From contig NZ_FNYS01000031.1 of NCBI RefSeq assembly GCF_900109075.1, positions 1-35,407 of the forward strand: a stretch of 35,407 nucleotides of DNA, written 5' to 3'. The translations under genes and the position numbers were made by a program. Under the pieces are notes generated by a model that saw only the letters and a list, made by a program, of their open reading frames with translations, ran no database searches and was not told where the DNA came from. This DNA comes from Myroides marinus. Its GTDB lineage: Bacteria > Bacteroidota > Bacteroidia > Flavobacteriales > Flavobacteriaceae. This document shows positions 32,735-35,407 of the stretch, one piece after another (within the stretch, counting starts at the first letter, position 1; every line of letters starts with the position of its first letter).

Positions 32735-32952
32735 AACTTCAGTTATTTTTCAATATCTGCACAATTCTTACCCATCCTTTGCTATTATAACTAATATTAT
32801 AGTTCCTGCTATGATTGATAGCATACCCAAAAAAGGTTGGGACGACTACCCTATTATAATTAATGGGAATGATAGGCCTAGTTTATTCAGCTTTTAATAT
32901 AGCTTCTAAACTAGATATTAACTGTACACAAGCAACCACAATCAATGACTAA
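32735..32952 (+). pseudogene. Frameshifted C-terminal remnant of an unknown gene
   Basis: From 32735 an open frame without start reads a protein-like tail (for example IPKKGWDDYPIIINGNDRPS) and hits TAA at 32895. Removing one T from the TTTT at 32892-32895 continues the frame with NIASKLDINCTQATTIND to a TAA at 32950-32952. That stop overlaps the next gene's start in the typical ATGACTAA manner. The overlap and protein-like composition indicate the tail of a former gene co-translated with the membrane protein downstream. The 5' part is missing. I do not recognise the family; a toxin of a toxin-immunity pair is one possibility. Confidence 0.5.
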
Positions 32953-33328
32953 TCTATTTAATAACTTCTTTCTAATCACATATCGACTCTATAAAAAATG
33001 GGATAATATTGATCCTTTTTTCAATACTTGTTTTACAATAGCTGCAATCTGCGGAACAACTATTTATTTACTTAATACTTTATTATACATAGTCACTAGA
33101 TGGGAACTTTTTCATTACAGACTAGATCGCTTCTTCATTGTGACTGGCATTACTATAGCACTTGTCCTACTTCACTATTATGGAAAAAAAACACATCTTA
33201 TACAACTATATAATCAAAACAAAAAGGAAAAGATACATCCAGCTTATAAGATTATACTTAGCATAATGTTCTCTACTTGGTTTATTTTAGGATATGTTAT
33301 CAAAATGAGTCTTACGGGTAATCGATAA
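32945..33328 (+). CDS. Small three-helix membrane protein, possible orphan immunity protein
   Basis: This 127-residue protein has three hydrophobic segments (about 26-50, 62-80, 103-122), a basic cytoplasmic loop (QLYNQNKKEKIH) and no known domain. Its start overlaps the tail of the frameshifted remnant upstream by 8 bases. Small helical membrane proteins directly behind the C-terminus of a large gene are often immunity proteins for effector toxins in Bacteroidota, but this is only inferred. It reads as intact and has its own terminator. Confidence 0.6.
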   Translation: MTNLFNNFFLITYRLYKKWDNIDPFFNTCFTIAAICGTTIYLLNTLLYIVTRWELFHYRLDRFFIVTGITIALVLLHYYGKKTHLIQLYNQNKKEKIHPAYKIILSIMFSTWFILGYVIKMSLTGNR

Positions 33329-33343
33329 AAAAGGGATAAAATA

Positions 33344-33374
33344 AAAAAAGGAACCACTAAATGTGATTCCTTTT
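33344..33374 (+). terminator. Terminator of the small membrane protein gene
   Basis: AAAGGAA-CAC and GTG-TTCCTTT pair with one mismatch and are followed by Ts. Confidence 0.65.
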
Positions 33375-33405
33375 GTCGGGGATGGTACGATTAAAACCAT
33401 TCCTC
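33375..33405 (-). other. tRNA 3'-end-like fragment (weak)
   Basis: Read on the minus strand this has a T-arm-like stem ATGGT/ACCAT with a loop containing TTTTAATC, followed by CCCCGACA, resembling the T arm and 3' acceptor strand of a tRNA. The loop departs from the TTCGAAT consensus, and no 5' half is present. It could be an eroded attachment-site remnant or a chance hairpin. Confidence 0.2.
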
Positions 33406-33592
33406 ATAAATATTTTTACACAAATACATTAAAACTTATTCTAAAATCAAATCACCTTAAACTACTATTCTTTCTTATTTTTAAAAAATTATCTTATTAT
33501 TGAGGTTTTCTTCCTAAAAAGATAATTGATACTTATATCTTAAAGTTTATTCACGTCTAAATGTTTTTTAACAATTAATTTTACTTGATATT

Positions 33593-34069
33593 TCATTCTT
33601 TACTTATTTTAACTAACCCTTGATCGGTTGCTAGGAAGAGATTATTTTTAGAATCAAATTTCATATCTAATATTCTTGAACTTGGTAAATTTGAGTTTTT
33701 ATTATGATAATTTTCCCAAGTATCATTAATTAAATCATATCTAGTTAATCCAGCATTTCTAGTAGATATCCAAAGTATCTGTTCATTTTTTTCATACAAT
33801 ACTTCTTCTATAAAATTAACAGGTAATCCTGAATTCTTTATTGTTAATTCTTTTAATGTACCATCCGATGAAAGAACAAATAATCCCGTACTCTCTCCTT
33901 TTTTGTGTCTAAAGTCAAATTCAAAAACCGTAAAAAAAATATTACCATTTACATCCTCTGCCATTGAAGTAATACATTTCCCTTTTAAAATCGAGTCTGA
34001 TTTTTCAAAATTGATTAATTTATTATCATTATCAATTAAAGCAGAACCATCAAATGTTCCTATCCACAA
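33593..34069 (-). pseudogene. C-terminal half of a propeller protein, separated by an in-frame stop
   Basis: This frame continues in phase from the gene at 34133-35053 after a single TAG at 34133-34135. The bases between (34070-34132) encode NKIKELPSDRVYFANRDSKGR, which flows straight into LWIGTFDGSALID. This half contains two-component-regulator-type propeller blades (LWIGTFDG, ILWISTRNAGLTRYD, NLFLATDQGLVKI). On its own it lacks a signal peptide and a believable start (only a TTG), so it is not expected to be made unless the stop is read through. The full protein would be about 486 residues. Confidence 0.65.
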
Positions 34070-34132
34070 CCTTCCTTTAGAATCTCTATTAGCAAAATAA
34101 ACCCTATCTGAAGGTAGTTCTTTTATTTTATT

Positions 34133-35053
34133 CTAGTCTATAACTCTATATTTTTTATCCTTATAGATAACTAATCCCTTATTAGAACCAATAAATATTT
34201 CGTTACTTTTTGGATTTGTATCAATCTTATAAACATTTGCGTCTTTTGGTAATATCTTATCTTGTCGATTCCAAACTCCATTGTTTATAGTGTACAACAT
34301 TCCATTTCCATATACCCATACTTCATCTATTTGATTAATAGAAATTTCATAAAATCCAGATTTATTATTATTTTTTAAATCGATATACTCATTTAATTCA
34401 AAATTTTTCCCATTAAACACTTGCAATTTAGTATCGGATAGAGTCCAAACCTTGTCATTAGAATCAATATCAATGTGAGCTACATTATTTTTAATTAAAC
34501 TTGAATTTTTTGTATTCCAAACTTCTATTTTATAGTTTGGCAAATTTACATTCCTATACTGATAATCTTTATTAGTTATTTCTGGATCTGTTGGATGATC
34601 AAATGATTCTTCAAATTTTTCAAAGTCAACCCTCTCTATACTTCCATCAATCTTATTATTACTTATTGTAAAAAGCACATTAATAGAAGTTTTAAGTTCT
34701 TTTTTACCATCTGTAACTGAAGGGGTCCATTTTGCAAAATTGTTTAGATGCTCTATAATAGTATTAGTAATCTGATTTTTACTTTCATCTGTATGACTTA
34801 TTACACATCCAGTTCCATTAGGAGCAACTAGAACTTGAAACATTATCTTCCCATCTAAACCTTCTAAATGAAGTTCAGTATTTAATGCTTTTAATAGTTT
34901 TGAAAAATCTTTTTCTTTATAACCAGCTCTCTTGTCCCCGCAATCAAGACAAAACTTATCAATTATACAATTCTCAACCTTTACAGGTAAAAGATATTGT
35001 GCACTTACACTTGTACTTATAAAAAGTATACTTAGTAAAGAAAGGTACTTCAT
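34133..35053 (-). CDS. Secreted propeller protein with TonB-like N-terminal domain, cut short by TAG
   Basis: The 306-residue product has a signal peptide (to VSAQ, residue 19). A domain resembling the TonB C-terminal fold covers about 60-150 (GKIMFQVLVAPNGTGCVISHT, then IIEHLNNFAKWTPSVTDGKKELKTSINVLFTI). Propeller blades follow from about 175 (VWTLSDTKLQVFNGKNFEL, VWVYGNGMLYTINNGVW, IFIGSNKGLVIYKDKKYRVID), where a TAG stops it in the middle of the propeller. The frame is open to 35152, but the ATG at 35053 starts the signal peptide. The IS that begins just upstream may have removed its promoter. Function unknown; likely a non-functional gene. Confidence 0.65.
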   Translation of the reverse strand: MKYLSLLSILFISTSVSAQYLLPVKVENCIIDKFCLDCGDKRAGYKEKDFSKLLKALNTELHLEGLDGKIMFQVLVAPNGTGCVISHTDESKNQITNTIIEHLNNFAKWTPSVTDGKKELKTSINVLFTISNNKIDGSIERVDFEKFEESFDHPTDPEITNKDYQYRNVNLPNYKIEVWNTKNSSLIKNNVAHIDIDSNDKVWTLSDTKLQVFNGKNFELNEYIDLKNNNKSGFYEISINQIDEVWVYGNGMLYTINNGVWNRQDKILPKDANVYKIDTNPKSNEIFIGSNKGLVIYKDKKYRVID

Positions 35054-35064
35054 TTTATGCCTAA

Positions 35065-35100
35065 ACACAACTTTTGAGGGATCAATCCTAAAAGTTGTGT
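35065..35100. repeat. Hairpin at the left edge of the insertion sequence
   Basis: ACACAACTTTT (35065-35075) pairs with AAAAGTTGTGT (35090-35100), with an inner GGAT/ATCC pair. It lies 41 bases before the transposase ORF and may belong to the IS end or guard against read-through from outside. Confidence 0.55.
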
Positions 35101-35141
35101 GTGAATTAAAAAGAGTAGATCTTTGTTGATAATAAATAATA

Positions 35142-35407
35142 ATGATGGACAACTATATTGAGTTTGTAAAGATGATCTTACCAGAGTTCTTGGTAGAACA
35201 TTTTAATTTAATCAAAACAGTAAAACAAGGAGAGACTATGCATCTGTATTTTGAGGAACTAAATATAGTTCCTTCCGAAGCAAAAGACCGTATCCTTATC
35301 GCTCATGGCTTCCATAATGAGATAACAATACAAGACTTTCCTTTACGAGGAAATAGTGTTTATTTACACGTAAAACGTCGTCGTTGGTTAGATAAAACAA
35401 CTCGTGA
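35142..35407 (+). CDS. ISAon1-family transposase N-terminal protein (partial)
   Basis: The frame starts ATGATG at 35142 and runs off the window (88 codons seen). It reads FVKMILPEFLVEHFNLIKTVKQ, MHLYFEELNIVP, NEITIQDFPLRGNSVYLHVKRRRW, the wording I know from the small first protein of ISAon1-type elements, which precedes the main transposase. It reads away from the split propeller gene. The right end, the catalytic ORF and the right inverted repeat are outside the window. Confidence in the family is good; the element's left boundary is placed only roughly, at about 35056-35065. Confidence 0.8.
   Translation, partial: MMDNYIEFVKMILPEFLVEHFNLIKTVKQGETMHLYFEELNIVPSEAKDRILIAHGFHNEITIQDFPLRGNSVYLHVKRRRWLDKTTR

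Overview
This window looks like chromosome of a low-GC member of the Bacteroidota, family Flavobacteriaceae, most likely Myroides or a close relative. The genus is an impression from protein style, not a proven assignment. The support is: AT-rich DNA; lipoprotein signals with acidic residues after the cysteine; promoters of the TTG-N19/20-TAnnTTTG type instead of sigma70 boxes; few Shine-Dalgarno sequences; and families typical of the phylum (DUF4374, PepSY-like lipoproteins, ISAon1-type IS, 6-adenylyltransferase of the AadE type).

Left part (1-13.8 kb): a xenosiderophore/iron uptake locus resembling Bacteroides XusABC, split into arms. Arm 1 (minus strand, 91-5524) has a TonB-dependent receptor, a DUF4374 surface lipoprotein (XusB-like), an IrtAB/YbtPQ-like ABC permease-ATPase, and a 38-codon stub of its missing partner. 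Arm 2 (plus strand, 11720-13805) has a PepSY inner-membrane protein (XusC-like) and a FecB/FhuD-type binding lipoprotein. Two PchR-like AraC regulators lie between the arms. The receptor promoter carries two 13-bp direct repeats spaced exactly 21 bp, a textbook AraC-type operator. An aminoglycoside 6-adenylyltransferase-like gene and a divergent MocR regulator/EamA exporter pair sit inside the locus.

Middle (13.9-25.9 kb): ecotin, a glycerol-3-phosphate cytidylyltransferase-like enzyme, and an 860-bp gene-free stretch with a strong candidate small RNA on the minus strand. Next come two tandem paralogous 7TM-DISM/LuxR membrane regulators, the second with half of its HTH deleted. Two PepSY-like secreted proteins lie downstream of an OmpR-type two-component system, then a GNAT, a second candidate small RNA, a META-domain lipoprotein and an ABC-F ATPase of the YbiT type.

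Right part (26-35.4 kb): a thioredoxin-fold lipoprotein without CxxC, two identical tandem tRNA-Arg(UCU) genes, a GNAT, and a TPR-type sensor kinase and NarL-like response regulator with a tiny lipoprotein gene wedged between them on the other strand. The last 2.7 kb looks like decaying accessory DNA: a frameshifted gene tail overlapping a small membrane protein (possible toxin/immunity remnant), a propeller gene split by one in-frame TAG, and the start of an ISAon1-like insertion sequence running off the window.

Most transcription units end in clear intrinsic terminators, many of them bidirectional between convergent genes. All calls are from reading the sequence; no database search was run.
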